NCBI GenBank assembly: GCA_023436245.1
Contig: JAEZJZ010000020.1
Location: forward strand, 41,365 to 105,364
Source of the DNA: Bacillota bacterium
GTDB taxonomy: Bacteria > Bacillota > UBA994 > UBA5500
Reading direction: 5' to 3'
DNA: 64,000 bases
Position 1 is the first letter of the stretch. Each line of letters opens with the position of its first letter. A program made the translations under genes and the position numbers. Below the pieces are notes generated by a model. That model did not search any database. It saw only the letters and a program-made list of their open reading frames with translations, and was not told the origin of the DNA. Positions 25,606 to 33,758 of this stretch are shown here, piece after piece.

Positions 25606-26783
25606 TCCTCCAACCCCTCCTCCGGCCCCGCAAAGTCCGCTGGATAGCTGCCGCTGAATCTGGCCAGGGCCGAACGCAGGCAAACCGTCCCGGTGCCCGG
25701 CTCCACGGCAGCCAACTGCCAATCCAGCAACAGATCGAGCAAGTCTCGCGCCACTTCGTTTAGGTCCTTCTCGCGGTATTCTTTGGACCAGCCGCGGGCA
25801 TAACGTTGGCGGCACTCCTGCACCCAGGCCAGATAGCTGGCTTCTGGCAGGCAAAGGCTGCCGTCATACTGCAGTGGAATGTCCTCCACCAGATAGTGCT
25901 CGCGGGCCAGCCCGGCAAACTGCACCGCAATGTCCTCGATCACCCGACTGCCGGGAAAGGGCCGATAGCGCGCGAAGCGCTCGGGCAGGGTGAGCATGGA
26001 GGCGTTGCGAAAGAGATCGAATTGAAAGTCGAAGTTCTGCTCCAGATCCTCGCGCAGGCGCGAGCGATAATTGCGCAAGTAAAGGAAATCCGGATCCTGG
26101 TCGTCGCTGCGGTGGATGACCGGGCAGAAGAGCAGTTGGCGATAGATGCGGTGGCGACGGCGGACGGTGGGATCAGCCGCCAGATCGCTCTCCAAGAGCT
26201 GCACTGGATCGTCCAGGGACTGCAAACCATGCGGCAAGTTGCGCAGAAAGTAGCGAACCACCGGAGTCACCTCGTAGAGCACCTCGGCCTCACTGCGGCT
26301 GAACTGGTCCACCTCGCCATCCACCACCAGCAGCAGGCCAAACTCGCTGGCCACGCGCATCACCCGCACCAGCGACTTGCGATGCTCATAGTTGGTCCAA
26401 TCCAGCCTGCCTGTTTCCGGGTAGAGCGACTGCAACTCCTCGCAGAGTTGGGACAGCAAGAACTGTTCTTCCACCGCCAAACCCTCCAAGAAGGCCAGCA
26501 GGCAGCAGAAGATGGTGTAGTCACGCGTGCTGGTGAAATCCGGGATGCCCATCCAGGGCAGCGGAACAGCCGGCACCTTCTCCAGCTTGGCGAAGTGCCG
26601 GTGCACAACCAGACGCAAACCTGCCTTGTCCCAAAACCACTTGCGCAGCGTTTCCTCCCGCCGACGCACCAACTGGTATTTTTCCGGCTCCCGCCGACGC
26701 AGAATCCAGAACTGCTGCAACAGATCGGCGGCCGCCTCTTTGGCCAGCTCGTCAAAGCCAGCATTGCTGATCTGTGATTCCAT
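25602..26783 (-). CDS. jetB: Wadjet JetB: winged-helix subunit (DUF2398)
   Basis: 393 residues from the ATG at 26783 (MESQISNAGFDELAKEAAAD); an upstream frame to 26855 would overlap jetA and lacks a site. The DUF2398/TIGR02678 family is the KITE/MksE-like accessory that binds the kleisin and SMC heads. Visible blocks include KYQLVRRREETLRKWFWDKAG, the winged-helix-like DYTIFCCLLAFLEGLAVEEQ and the C-terminal EVARDLLDLLLDWQLAAVEP. It is 8 bp from jetA and overlaps jetC by ATGA, so translation is coupled. Confidence 0.85.
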   Translation of the reverse strand: MESQISNAGFDELAKEAAADLLQQFWILRRREPEKYQLVRRREETLRKWFWDKAGLRLVVHRHFAKLEKVPAVPLPWMGIPDFTSTRDYTIFCCLLAFLEGLAVEEQFLLSQLCEELQSLYPETGRLDWTNYEHRKSLVRVMRVASEFGLLLVVDGEVDQFSRSEAEVLYEVTPVVRYFLRNLPHGLQSLDDPVQLLESDLAADPTVRRRHRIYRQLLFCPVIHRSDDQDPDFLYLRNYRSRLREDLEQNFDFQFDLFRNASMLTLPERFARYRPFPGSRVIEDIAVQFAGLAREHYLVEDIPLQYDGSLCLPEASYLAWVQECRQRYARGWSKEYREKDLNEVARDLLDLLLDWQLAAVEPGTGTVCLRSALARFSGSYPADFAGPEEGLEE

Positions 26784-26791
26784 TGGGGGCC

Positions 26792-28261
26792 TCACTCCCA
26801 AAACTCCAAAGTATAATCCGGCATCAGCAGGCTGCCATCGCAGGCATGCAGCCAAATCTGCCCTGGCTGCACTTGCAGGCGAAAGCGGCGCCCGCTTTCC
26901 GTGCTGCCAATGCGCTCGCTGCTGGCCAGGGCGCGGGCAATCCAGCCGAGCAGCGTCTTGCGCAGCAACGGCTCCACCACTCCCAAATCAGCCACCCGCA
27001 AGCTGCCTTGCTTGGCCAACTGCTGCAGGATGGCGGCTTCGGCGTGCTGTTCCTGCAGGTAACTGGCCAACTGCGCCGTCTTCTCCGCCGTTCGATCCAT
27101 GATGGCAGTGGAGCGACTCTTCTGCCGATAGGTGCGCACCCGCGGCTCCAGCGGCAGGGCCAGGGCAGGCCGATCCCAGGTCTCAGCATAGATGTCTTCC
27201 GTGTCGCGCCCAGGCGCGTAGAAGTGGCGTGTATCCTGCAGGCCGAAAACACTGGCGGAGAGAATGTGAGCGTCCGCCAGCGTAGGGCAAGCGGCAAACC
27301 GCTGCGCCAACTGCAGATACTCCTGCCGACGGCTGCGCTGCTGCTGATGTCGTTCACCCAACCGCTGCACAAACCGGGTGATGCGCCGAATAGCCTCATG
27401 CGTCTCCAACTGCAACTGATAGCGATCGCTGCTGCGTCCCGGCTCGCCAAGAAACCAAGAGCGGAAGTTGGTCCACTGGCGACGGTAGCTGGCGAGCAAC
27501 TGGTCACGCGCTGGGCGTTCATCCAACCGCGGAATGGAGAGGGCATAGTCCGCCAGTCGCTCGCAGATCAGGTCCAGCCGCTGCTGGTCGACACCAGCGA
27601 GCAGAGACTCGATCTTCACAGCAGCCCGCTGCAAGGCACTGACGAAATTGCGCAGATAATCACCCAAGGAGTCCCTGTAGACCAGAAAGGCGTCGACATT
27701 CATCAAAGCCTCGCTGCGCTCGCTGCTCAGGTAGGCCAGGTAGCTGGTGGCGTTGGTGGTCAGGCGACGGAAAGCCGCAAACAGATCAGTCCACCGACCC
27801 TGCAGTTCCTCAGCCGTGACCTGATTGCCCAAAGCGAGAAATCGCTGCAGCGTCTCCAGCAGGCGATCGACATCGGTGCGCTCCAGCGAGCCACCGAAGG
27901 ATGACCCCATCTGTTCCAGATGCATGACCATGCGCTCAATCTCGATCGTGTAGGCAGTCGCCTGGTAGCGAAAACGCTTCTTGCGGAACTCCTCGACGCT
28001 GGCCACCCGGCGGGTGTCCTGCCGCGCCACCAGATTGCCCCATTCCACCAGTTGGTTCAGGTCCTGCTCTAGTTCGTTCTCGCCGTACTGAGCGAAATAC
28101 TGATTCAGAGCGAACTCACGCAGCAACTCCTCGGGATAGAGGAAATGCCGCATACTCTCGTGCTGCAAGTAGAAGTGACGTAAGATCGACCGATAACGCC
28201 AGGCATTGCCGGCCGTCAGGTAACTGGCTTCAGTCAGCGGCCGCAGTAACCGTTCATCCAT
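26792..28261 (-). CDS. jetA: Wadjet JetA: kleisin-like subunit (DUF2397)
   Basis: 489 residues, the usual size for DUF2397/TIGR02677. It starts MDERLLRPLTEASYLTAGNA and is helical throughout, with RIFLGEPGRSS-like and Arg/Gln-rich helices near 230-330, and a C-terminal winged-helix-like part (QPGQIWLHACDGSLLMPDY). As the kleisin it would bridge the two JetC heads and recruit JetB and JetD. It is the first gene of the operon; AGGGAG lies eight bases before the ATG. A 15-bp palindrome sits ~95 bp upstream. Confidence 0.85.
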   Translation of the reverse strand: MDERLLRPLTEASYLTAGNAWRYRSILRHFYLQHESMRHFLYPEELLREFALNQYFAQYGENELEQDLNQLVEWGNLVARQDTRRVASVEEFRKKRFRYQATAYTIEIERMVMHLEQMGSSFGGSLERTDVDRLLETLQRFLALGNQVTAEELQGRWTDLFAAFRRLTTNATSYLAYLSSERSEALMNVDAFLVYRDSLGDYLRNFVSALQRAAVKIESLLAGVDQQRLDLICERLADYALSIPRLDERPARDQLLASYRRQWTNFRSWFLGEPGRSSDRYQLQLETHEAIRRITRFVQRLGERHQQQRSRRQEYLQLAQRFAACPTLADAHILSASVFGLQDTRHFYAPGRDTEDIYAETWDRPALALPLEPRVRTYRQKSRSTAIMDRTAEKTAQLASYLQEQHAEAAILQQLAKQGSLRVADLGVVEPLLRKTLLGWIARALASSERIGSTESGRRFRLQVQPGQIWLHACDGSLLMPDYTLEFWE

Positions 28262-28353
28262 AGCATCTGCTCCCTCATCGTTGCGCCCGAGGGCGCATTA
28301 CCGTCAGAATTCGTTACAGAAGCCGCTCACCCCTGCCTAAGTGATAGCAACTT

Positions 28354-28368
28354 GCCATCTCAGATGGC
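28354..28368. promoter_or_regulatory. Palindrome upstream of the Wadjet operon
   Basis: GCCATCT-C-AGATGGC is a perfect 7-1-7 inverted repeat in the ~190-bp space between the ParE terminator and the jetA start. It is a candidate operator for a regulator encoded elsewhere; no regulator gene lies within the operon. Confidence 0.35.
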
Positions 28369-28408
28369 TTCCTCTCCGTGGCTGACTGTTCTAGCCGGGG
28401 TCCAATGA

Positions 28409-28442
28409 CAGAGGCCCGGGAGCACCGACTCCCGAGCCTCTG
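28409..28442 (-). terminator. Terminator of the ParE/Phd operon
   Basis: CAGAGGC and GCCTCTG outer arms, with inner GGGAG/CTCCC, lie 12 bases after the ParE stop on the minus strand. It insulates the toxin operon from the Wadjet operon downstream. Confidence 0.75.
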
Positions 28443-28453
28443 TTATCTCCCGG

Positions 28454-28783
28454 CTACTCTTGTTCAACGTCTGTGCCAAATAGGGAGTGCAGCCAGTTCT
28501 GCCGTCCATGCAGCACTCGAGCGATGACGATTTGCTCGTCCATCACTCGATAGAACACCAAATACGGATTGACAACAATCCGCCTATATCCCGGCAAAGC
28601 ACCGGGAGCGTCTTCAGGCGGGACGACCGCACCCAGTTCCGGGAACTCGGCCAATCCCTTGATTCCCTCGTAAATGCGCCGCCTAAGTCGTTCCGCCGCC
28701 TCTCTATTGTCGACAACGATGTAGGAAAAGAGGCTATCGACATCAAAATAGGCGGACTCCGAGAGAACGATCCGCTTAGGCAT
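28454..28783 (-). CDS. RelE/ParE-family toxin
   Basis: 109 residues from the ATG at 28783, with GGAGG upstream. The ParE/RelE fold is seen in the N-terminal strand-helix MPKRIVLSESAYFDVDSLFSYI, the mid segment GIKGLAEFPELGAVVPPED and the C-terminal strands RRIVVNPYLVFYRVMDEQIVIARVLHGRQNW. The last Arg and Trp of the HGRQxW tail are typical of ParE, a gyrase poison, though RelE-type mRNA cleavage cannot be ruled out. It overlaps the antitoxin by 8 bases. Confidence 0.85.
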   Translation of the reverse strand: MPKRIVLSESAYFDVDSLFSYIVVDNREAAERLRRRIYEGIKGLAEFPELGAVVPPEDAPGALPGYRRIVVNPYLVFYRVMDEQIVIARVLHGRQNWLHSLFGTDVEQE

Positions 28784-29066
28784 GATCGATCCTCCGTTTG
28801 ATATCCTCCATGGTCTGCTCAAAGTCCCGCATAGGGGTCCCTTTGGAGATTTCCAGATCCACCTCCGCCAGCATTTGCCCTAAGCGATGTCTGGCCATCA
28901 GTTTCTGAAAGGCCTCGTGACTCATCACGACCAAATCTGCCTCTCCGTTCTTGGTGACGACCACTGGCTCTCCAGTCTCATGACAAAACCTGGAGAAAGA
29001 ACTATAGTCGTGCCGAATCGCCGTGGAAGGCTTAATGGCCGTGATTATCTGTACCGGACGACTCAT
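28776..29066 (-). CDS. Phd/YefM-family antitoxin
   Basis: 96 residues. The N-terminal Phd fold includes IKPSTAIRHDYSSFSRF and GEPVVVTKNGEADLVVMSHEAF, the DNA-binding dimer unit; the C-terminal tail EISKGTPMRDFEQTMEDI folds onto the toxin. The gene precedes the toxin, and the 8-bp overlap couples translation. A promoter with an extended -10 is at 29099-29107. Confidence 0.88.
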   Translation of the reverse strand: MSRPVQIITAIKPSTAIRHDYSSFSRFCHETGEPVVVTKNGEADLVVMSHEAFQKLMARHRLGQMLAEVDLEISKGTPMRDFEQTMEDIKRRIDHA

Positions 29067-29084
29067 GCTACTACCTCCTTAACC

Positions 29085-29107
29085 ACTATTATGTCAATAT
29101 TATATCA
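29085..29107 (-). promoter_or_regulatory. Promoter and possible operator of the Phd/ParE operon
   Basis: On the minus strand an extended -10, TGATATAAT, spans 29107-29099. It lies in an AT-rich imperfect inverted repeat running from CTATGATAT to ACATAATAG, a likely self-regulation site for the antitoxin. The remainder of 29110-29386 has only the hairpin at 29231. Confidence 0.45.
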
Positions 29108-29230
29108 TAGACGGCTTCGTTTCGGCACGCCTGCGCCACCCTATATGCAGCCAGGTGGCATCCTCAGGGGTGAGCGCCATTCTGTGGCGATGGATGGCGA
29201 ATCACAAGGATAACCCGGCGAGCACACACA

Positions 29231-29270
29231 AGGCCTCACCATGCGCTGTCGCGCATAGTGAGGCCTTTCT
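29231..29270. terminator. Strong bidirectional-looking terminator hairpin
   Basis: AGGCCTCACCATGCGC and GCGCATAGTGAGGCCT pair (one mismatch) with loop TGTC; TTTCTT follows on the plus strand and TTGTGTGT on the minus. It most likely ends the transcript of the gene at 29387-31027. Confidence 0.75.
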
Positions 29271-29386
29271 TGCGGGAGCGAACGAACAAGGAGGTGAAGT
29301 CGGGAGGCAGCGACATCGTAATTGTCGGCGACTGCGCAAGACGCGCGGACTGCGTCCTCTGCGTCAGACCGGTCAAGAAGTCGGGG

Positions 29387-31027
29387 CTATGTGCTCTTGC
29401 GGAATCGGCGGCTCGCAACATAGGCTCCCAAAACAGCAACCAGAACCAGCCATTGTAGCCACTGGTTGTCCACTGCTGCGGCATCATCGTCCTCCGCATC
29501 GGCATTGTCGGTTGCCTCCAGATCCTTAATCGACCGCTGACCGCTGTCAACGACCTTGTTGCCCGCCGCGTCAACGGCCTCAACCATGTAGTGCAGAGTA
29601 ACACCCGGCGGCACGTCGTTGAGCTCATGTTGAAAGATGAGCTTAATGTGCTGCCCGTTGGCAGTATGCTTCGGCCTCTGCAGCGCTAGTTCCGGCTGAT
29701 GTGTGTCGATCAGATGATGCAGTTGGCCGTCCTGTTCATACCAGACCCGCATGTGCGATCGATAGAATGAGAAATCTGCGTTGAGATCCGTGATGGCAAC
29801 GATGAAGTCCCAAATCTGAGCGGTCTGTGGGACTAAATCAACCTCCAGACGTGGCGGTTCACGCAGCAGTTGATCGGCCGGCAGCCACCGCCCCAACCAA
29901 CGAGCCATGAAAGGGCTCCAGCAGACGGGCTGATAGGGCGGTCCGATCGCAGTTACCTCTCTTGCCCAATGATAAAGCTGCGCCATCTCGGCAGTCATCG
30001 CCTGCGCCTGGTAATGCCCGCCCAGATGAAACAAGGCATCACCAAAGGCAGCCCAGGCGGAATGCACGCGGTTTGTTTCCGGGATGACCAGCGAACCGGG
30101 TTCGCCACTCATAGCCAGAAGTCGCTGCCAACTGGCGATGGCGGCATCTGTCCGACCCAACGCTTCCTCGGCCATAGCCTGCAGATAGGTCAGCGCGGCG
30201 TCAGTCTTGTCAGCAGGGACCACCTGCCGCAACTGCGCAATCCGCTGCAGTACTTGCTCAGGCTCGCGTAACAAATCCAACTGCTCCAACTGCCACCGCA
30301 AGTTCTCGTCCATCCCGCTCAGCATGTAAGAGGCGGGACTGCGTAGATTGGCTACCAGTCGCAGATCCGTTGTCGGCTCAATATCCTGCCACTCCCAGAC
30401 CAGGAGGTCTCCATCAAAACGGAAATCCCCTGGGAATGCGCCTACCAGCTGAGATGGCCGAATGTCCATGAGCTCCACCGTCAGCTTGGCCCGACCGATG
30501 GGACCATGCCAAAGGGAGCCGGTGGTCATGACGTATCCAGTCTCCACCCAGCCCTGGGAATCGTACGAGTTGGTCACCCAGTAGGTGTTTCTGACCTCCC
30601 TGGTCTGACCGGCCGAGAACTGCATCTCCCAAGTCAGCCAAGACGGATAATCGTAGGCCCTCGGGTTCTGGTCCGGCTGCAGCCCCACCTCTCTTATGAC
30701 CTGCACCGGCTGCCCGTCTACTGTGGCTGAGAACTCATGCAGTGTGGTGTCAACTCCCGGCTCGTCACCGTTCAAGCTGCCTTCCGGAAATCCCACCAGG
30801 ATGCTGGTGCCAGGCCCATCATTGCGAAAGCGAAAGGTGGCTGTGACCTCGCACCTGGTCGGATACACCTTGATGTAGACATCTTCCTCAACCATGCGCA
30901 CCTGCGAGCTATGGATCGGCTGCACTGCTTCGCCGATCCGACCGAGCACCGCATCGTCAGCCGCCACGCTGCCGGGGAACGCCAATAACAGCAGCATTAC
31001 GCCCAAAGCCAGCATCCAGCCTCGCAT
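29387..31027 (-). CDS. Exported membrane-anchored protein, DUF4424-like N-terminal domain
   Basis: 546 residues from the ATG at 31027; an ATG at 31039 directly abuts GGAGG and is less likely. A signal peptide ends near SVAADDA. The N-terminal ~200 residues form a beta domain like that of DUF4424 proteins (VRMVEEDVYIKVYP, FRFRNDGPGTSILVGFPEG). A helical middle part (~225-320) resembles TPR-like repeats. The last residues hold a TM helix (WLQWLVLVAVLGAYVASRR) and basic tail, so the bulk faces outside. Role unknown. The gene at 31111 precedes it on the same strand. Confidence 0.6.
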   Translation of the reverse strand: MRGWMLALGVMLLLLAFPGSVAADDAVLGRIGEAVQPIHSSQVRMVEEDVYIKVYPTRCEVTATFRFRNDGPGTSILVGFPEGSLNGDEPGVDTTLHEFSATVDGQPVQVIREVGLQPDQNPRAYDYPSWLTWEMQFSAGQTREVRNTYWVTNSYDSQGWVETGYVMTTGSLWHGPIGRAKLTVELMDIRPSQLVGAFPGDFRFDGDLLVWEWQDIEPTTDLRLVANLRSPASYMLSGMDENLRWQLEQLDLLREPEQVLQRIAQLRQVVPADKTDAALTYLQAMAEEALGRTDAAIASWQRLLAMSGEPGSLVIPETNRVHSAWAAFGDALFHLGGHYQAQAMTAEMAQLYHWAREVTAIGPPYQPVCWSPFMARWLGRWLPADQLLREPPRLEVDLVPQTAQIWDFIVAITDLNADFSFYRSHMRVWYEQDGQLHHLIDTHQPELALQRPKHTANGQHIKLIFQHELNDVPPGVTLHYMVEAVDAAGNKVVDSGQRSIKDLEATDNADAEDDDAAAVDNQWLQWLVLVAVLGAYVASRRFRKST

Positions 31028-31053
31028 TCCTGCCGTCATCCTCCTCTCTTCTT

Positions 31054-31082
31054 GAAACAGAGGGGACTGGCCCCGCTGTTTC
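31054..31082. repeat. Palindromic repeat family 1, copy d
   Basis: GAAACAG and CTGTTTC arms around AGGGGACTGGCCCCG. It lies in the 83-bp gap between the gene ending at 31111 and the start of the next gene. Confidence 0.75.
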
Positions 31083-31110
31083 GTCTGGTGTTCTCCCCGG
31101 CCGCTCTCTG

Positions 31111-31590
31111 CTATCGTGGCCGCCGGGCGGCATGGATGAAGAAGCTGACTAGCTCGTGGCCGACGGCAGCATCCTCAGGGGAGGGGTCAGTGCGGGTAAA
31201 GGTCAGCGTGATCGGATACTCGCGCGAGTTAAAGACTAGGGTATCATCGTCCAGCCGCTCCAATGGCATGCCATCCTCCGCATCATAGCCCCATGGGGCC
31301 GACTTCAACACAAAGGGCTGGTCGCTGATGAGCCAGATCATCTCTTTGCCGCCATAGAACGGACCGAAGCCCGACTGCGGACTATATGACAGCACTATCT
31401 GCTCGCCGCCCGGATTGTAGTGATTGTTGATCATAGCCACCTTGTCGCCAACTGTAGTCAAGTGCTCGTAGGCCCAATCTCCGATACCAAACGCCTGGAA
31501 GAACTGCACCCGCGACCAAGGATCATAGAGAGCCAGAGTGAGCAGAAAGGCCGTCAAAGCAACGGCTACCAGCAAGTTCTTACCCCGCAA
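31111..31590 (-). CDS. Membrane-anchored protein of unknown function
   Basis: 159 residues. The start is TTG at 31590, eight bases after AGGGAGG, giving MRGKNLLVAVALTAFLLTLA, an N-terminal anchor. The rest is a soluble, aromatic-rich domain with YSPQSGFGPFYGGKEMIWLI, ending in RTDPSPEDAAVGHELVSFFI. No family recognised. Same strand as the DUF4424-like gene with a family 1 repeat between, so a shared transcript is possible. Confidence 0.6.
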   Translation of the reverse strand: MRGKNLLVAVALTAFLLTLALYDPWSRVQFFQAFGIGDWAYEHLTTVGDKVAMINNHYNPGGEQIVLSYSPQSGFGPFYGGKEMIWLISDQPFVLKSAPWGYDAEDGMPLERLDDDTLVFNSREYPITLTFTRTDPSPEDAAVGHELVSFFIHAARRPR

Positions 31591-31845
31591 GCTGTCGGCC
31601 TCCCTTGGCGCCGGCTGGCGGCCAGTGCCGTTTATTGGCAACAGTATATCATGCCGGGCATGGTCCTGACAGCACCAGGATGGCCTTCCGTATGATGCAC
31701 TATGGCGCATTGAGCACACGTTCTAGCGAGGTGTCCTCGTTTTACCGAGGCAAACGGACTCATTCCGGGAGAGCTAAGCCCAGGCGAGCGCCCAAGCTTT
31801 TTGCTTGGCGTTTCTCCTGTCAGGGGACCGGCTCCTTCACGCAAA

Positions 31846-31873
31846 GAACCACAGCCGCCGATGGCTGTGGTTC
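31846..31873 (-). terminator. Terminator after the MntA/HepT remnants
   Basis: GAACCACAGCC and GGCTGTGGTTC are perfect 11-bp arms; TTTGCGT follows on the minus strand. Confidence 0.7.
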
Positions 31874-31875
31874 AA

Positions 31876-32010
31876 TCACAAGATATTCGGGCACCTAAGG
31901 GCCGCAACGGCCTGGACCGCTTCCTGAGTCAAGTCCTGACTGAAGTCCCTAACATCCCGAAGATCCTCCCGCATGTGCAACAGGACGGCCTTAGTTCTCC
32001 GCTCGCTCAT
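31876..32010 (-). pseudogene. Truncated HepT-like (HEPN) toxin remnant
   Basis: 44 residues from an ATG at 32010 that overlaps the nucleotidyltransferase end by 20 bases. MSERRTKAVLLHMREDLRDV and FSQDLTQEAVQAV follow the start of HepT/DUF86 proteins (helix 1 plus the start of the next). The RX4-6H catalytic motif region is missing. It sits in the canonical downstream position of a MntA-HepT pair. Confidence 0.5.
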
Positions 32011-32275
32011 AGACAATCCTCGCTTTTCGCTTGATGTCATAGCCGAACTTCTGCTCCAATCTCTCGGCCTGCTTGGCGGTGATTACGTCAACTGCCTTAC
32101 CGGCAGCTAACTCAAGCTCCTGGGTCAGAGAGATAAACTGCAATCCCATCGGAGACCTAAGCTCCACCAGCACATCAAGATCACTATCGGACGTCTGCAC
32201 GCACCCGGTTCCCCAAGGATCTACACTCCCAAACCTTGAAGTTTCGCGCGTTTGTTGATAATATCCAACTTGTTT
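31991..32275 (-). pseudogene. MntA-like minimal nucleotidyltransferase, frame-disrupted
   Basis: The second half is clear: SDSDLDVLVELRSPMGLQFI and an EQKFGYDIKRKARIVYERAE end, as in MNT antitoxins that AMPylate HepT. The GSxxRG motif is degraded to RFGSVDPWGTG, and the N-terminal helix (KLDIINKRAKLQGLGV) lies in another frame with a stop between. The gene is not translatable in full. Confidence 0.55.
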
Positions 32276-32429
32276 GCTCGGGGGAGGCGGGCTTCCTTTG
32301 CGGAAACACTAGAGATCCAGGAAAGAGTTGGGACTATGACCTAGAGGAGGATCTGGCGAGTATAGGATTGGAATGCCGAGAGATAGCGGGTAGGGTAGAT
32401 AGAACACCGTACTGAAGGGAGTGCTAGTG

Positions 32430-32738
32430 ATGAGAATCTTGAAGATATCGGGAGTGCTGATTCTTCTTGTGGTTGCTGTCATAGCCACATTGTTAGTTGC
32501 TTCTAGGATCAATCACGCAAGGCGATTAGGGAGAGAGGCTAAAGAATATCCGCCACCGGGCAATATGGTAGAGGTAAACGGCAAGAAGTTACACGTATAT
32601 GCAGAAGGTGTTGGAAGCAGCACGCTCGTGTTCATGGCAGGCCACGGTACCAGCAATCCAACAATGTTACTGCTATCACCGTTTGTCCGGCAACAGACGG
32701 CACGAACTGTCCTGGAGTTGACGGAACGGTTGTCCTGA
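32430..32738 (+). pseudogene. Alpha/beta hydrolase, 3'-truncated near the transposon
   Basis: The N terminus has a membrane anchor (VLILLVVAVIATLLVASRI) and then the start of an alpha/beta hydrolase: EYPPPGNMVEVNGKKLHVYA, STLVFMAGHGTSNP (strand beta3 and oxyanion region). Homology ends at about 32670; the rest of the frame reads into the transposon end. The Ser-Asp-His residues are absent, and no 3' remainder is seen beyond the transposon. Confidence 0.65.
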
Positions 32739-32832
32739 AGAACAGCTTCGTTAGGGGAAGCAGTTGTCCAGGGCCACCGGCTGTGAGTTCAAGGTAGGCG
32801 TCCCCGAGAGTGGGTTTATCGCTTTTGTTCTC

Positions 32833-32891
32833 CCCAAACTGCGGCGCTTTGTGCTAAGAGGCGGCCCTGCTCTATGGGCCGCCCAGTTTGG
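32833..32891. terminator. Nested hairpin at the transposon left end
   Basis: Outer arms CCAAACTG (32833-32840) and CAGTTTGG (32884-32891) enclose GGCGGCCC (32860-32867) and GGGCCGCC (32876-32883). It lies ~65 bp after the ATPase stop and could block transcription leaving the transposon. Confidence 0.6.
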
Positions 32892-32957
32892 TATAGAATC
32901 CCACAGGGCGCTCAGGTCGTCCCCCGACGTTGCCCTATCCTCCCTGTGGGCAAGAGC

Positions 32958-33758
32958 CTAGGAGAGTTCACCGTCGACCACGCGCTTGGCCATGTGGTCA
33001 TCAATGATGCGGTGTTTGTTGTGGGCGCCATAGATCAGGCAATGCGTGCAAAGCTTGTTGATCATCCTGGCCGAGCCGGAGGAGTAGCGGTAGATCTCGT
33101 CCAGCGCGCCCTCGGTGAAGATGTCACGTTCAGCTCCAGCATAAGCCATGTGGCGCTCAATGTAGGCAGCAACTTCTGCGCGATCATAGTGGTGTAGCTT
33201 GCACTGCAGGTCGATGCGCTGGCGAATGGCCGCGTAGGCCTGTAGCACCAGGCGTTCCCAGAGTTCGCTTTGCCCGACCAGGATGAGAGCCATTGGACTC
33301 TCGGCATCCATGCGGAAGTTCAGCAGGAACCTCACTTCTTCGAACATCTCCCGATCCAGGAGATGGGCCTCGTCGATGACCACGACCGGCTGCAGGTGAT
33401 GAATCCCTTTCATCAGCTCTATCTCGCGGTGTAGCTGACGTTTGGCATCGCCTCGGTAGAATTTGGCCTCGCAACCTAACTGCTCCAGCAGCCCCTTGTA
33501 GAAGTGGCGGGGCGTGAGCTTGGAGTCGGCTAGATAGAGCAGTTTGAAGCGAGACTGGTCCAAGGTTTCGGAGAAGCAGCGGATGGTGGTTGTCTTGCCG
33601 GTACCGGGGTCACCACTGACCACCGCAAACCATTGCCGCTCGGCTGCATAGGTGAGCCGCCCCAGCGTCTCCTCAAGCTGTACTGATCGGTAGAGTTTCT
33701 GGGTTGGAATGTCCCGCGAGAATGGAGAATGCGACAGGCCATAGAATGACTCAAACAT
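32958..33758 (-). CDS. ExeA-like AAA ATPase, transposition partner
   Basis: 266 residues from MFESFYGLSHSPFSRDIPTQ at 33758. Walker A VVSGDPGTGKTTTIRCFSE, Walker B PVVVIDEAHLLDREMFEEV and sensor region LILVGQSELWERLV, with Arg in AIRQRIDLQCKLHHY. Such ATPases (ExeA/MuB/IstB-like) choose target DNA and activate the partner transposase. It overlaps the end of the transposase gene by 8 bases. Confidence 0.85.
   Translation of the reverse strand: MFESFYGLSHSPFSRDIPTQKLYRSVQLEETLGRLTYAAERQWFAVVSGDPGTGKTTTIRCFSETLDQSRFKLLYLADSKLTPRHFYKGLLEQLGCEAKFYRGDAKRQLHREIELMKGIHHLQPVVVIDEAHLLDREMFEEVRFLLNFRMDAESPMALILVGQSELWERLVLQAYAAIRQRIDLQCKLHHYDRAEVAAYIERHMAYAGAERDIFTEGALDEIYRYSSGSARMINKLCTHCLIYGAHNKHRIIDDHMAKRVVDGELS

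Noticed and set aside
25606..25854. Extended N terminus for JetC
   Set aside because: It overlaps jetB, has no ribosome binding site and no SMC homology; the ATGA start at 25605 with GGAGGGG is far better.
25806..26777. Long plus-strand frame opposite jetB
   Set aside because: Gln/His/Leu-rich antisense frame without its own ribosome binding site or family features.
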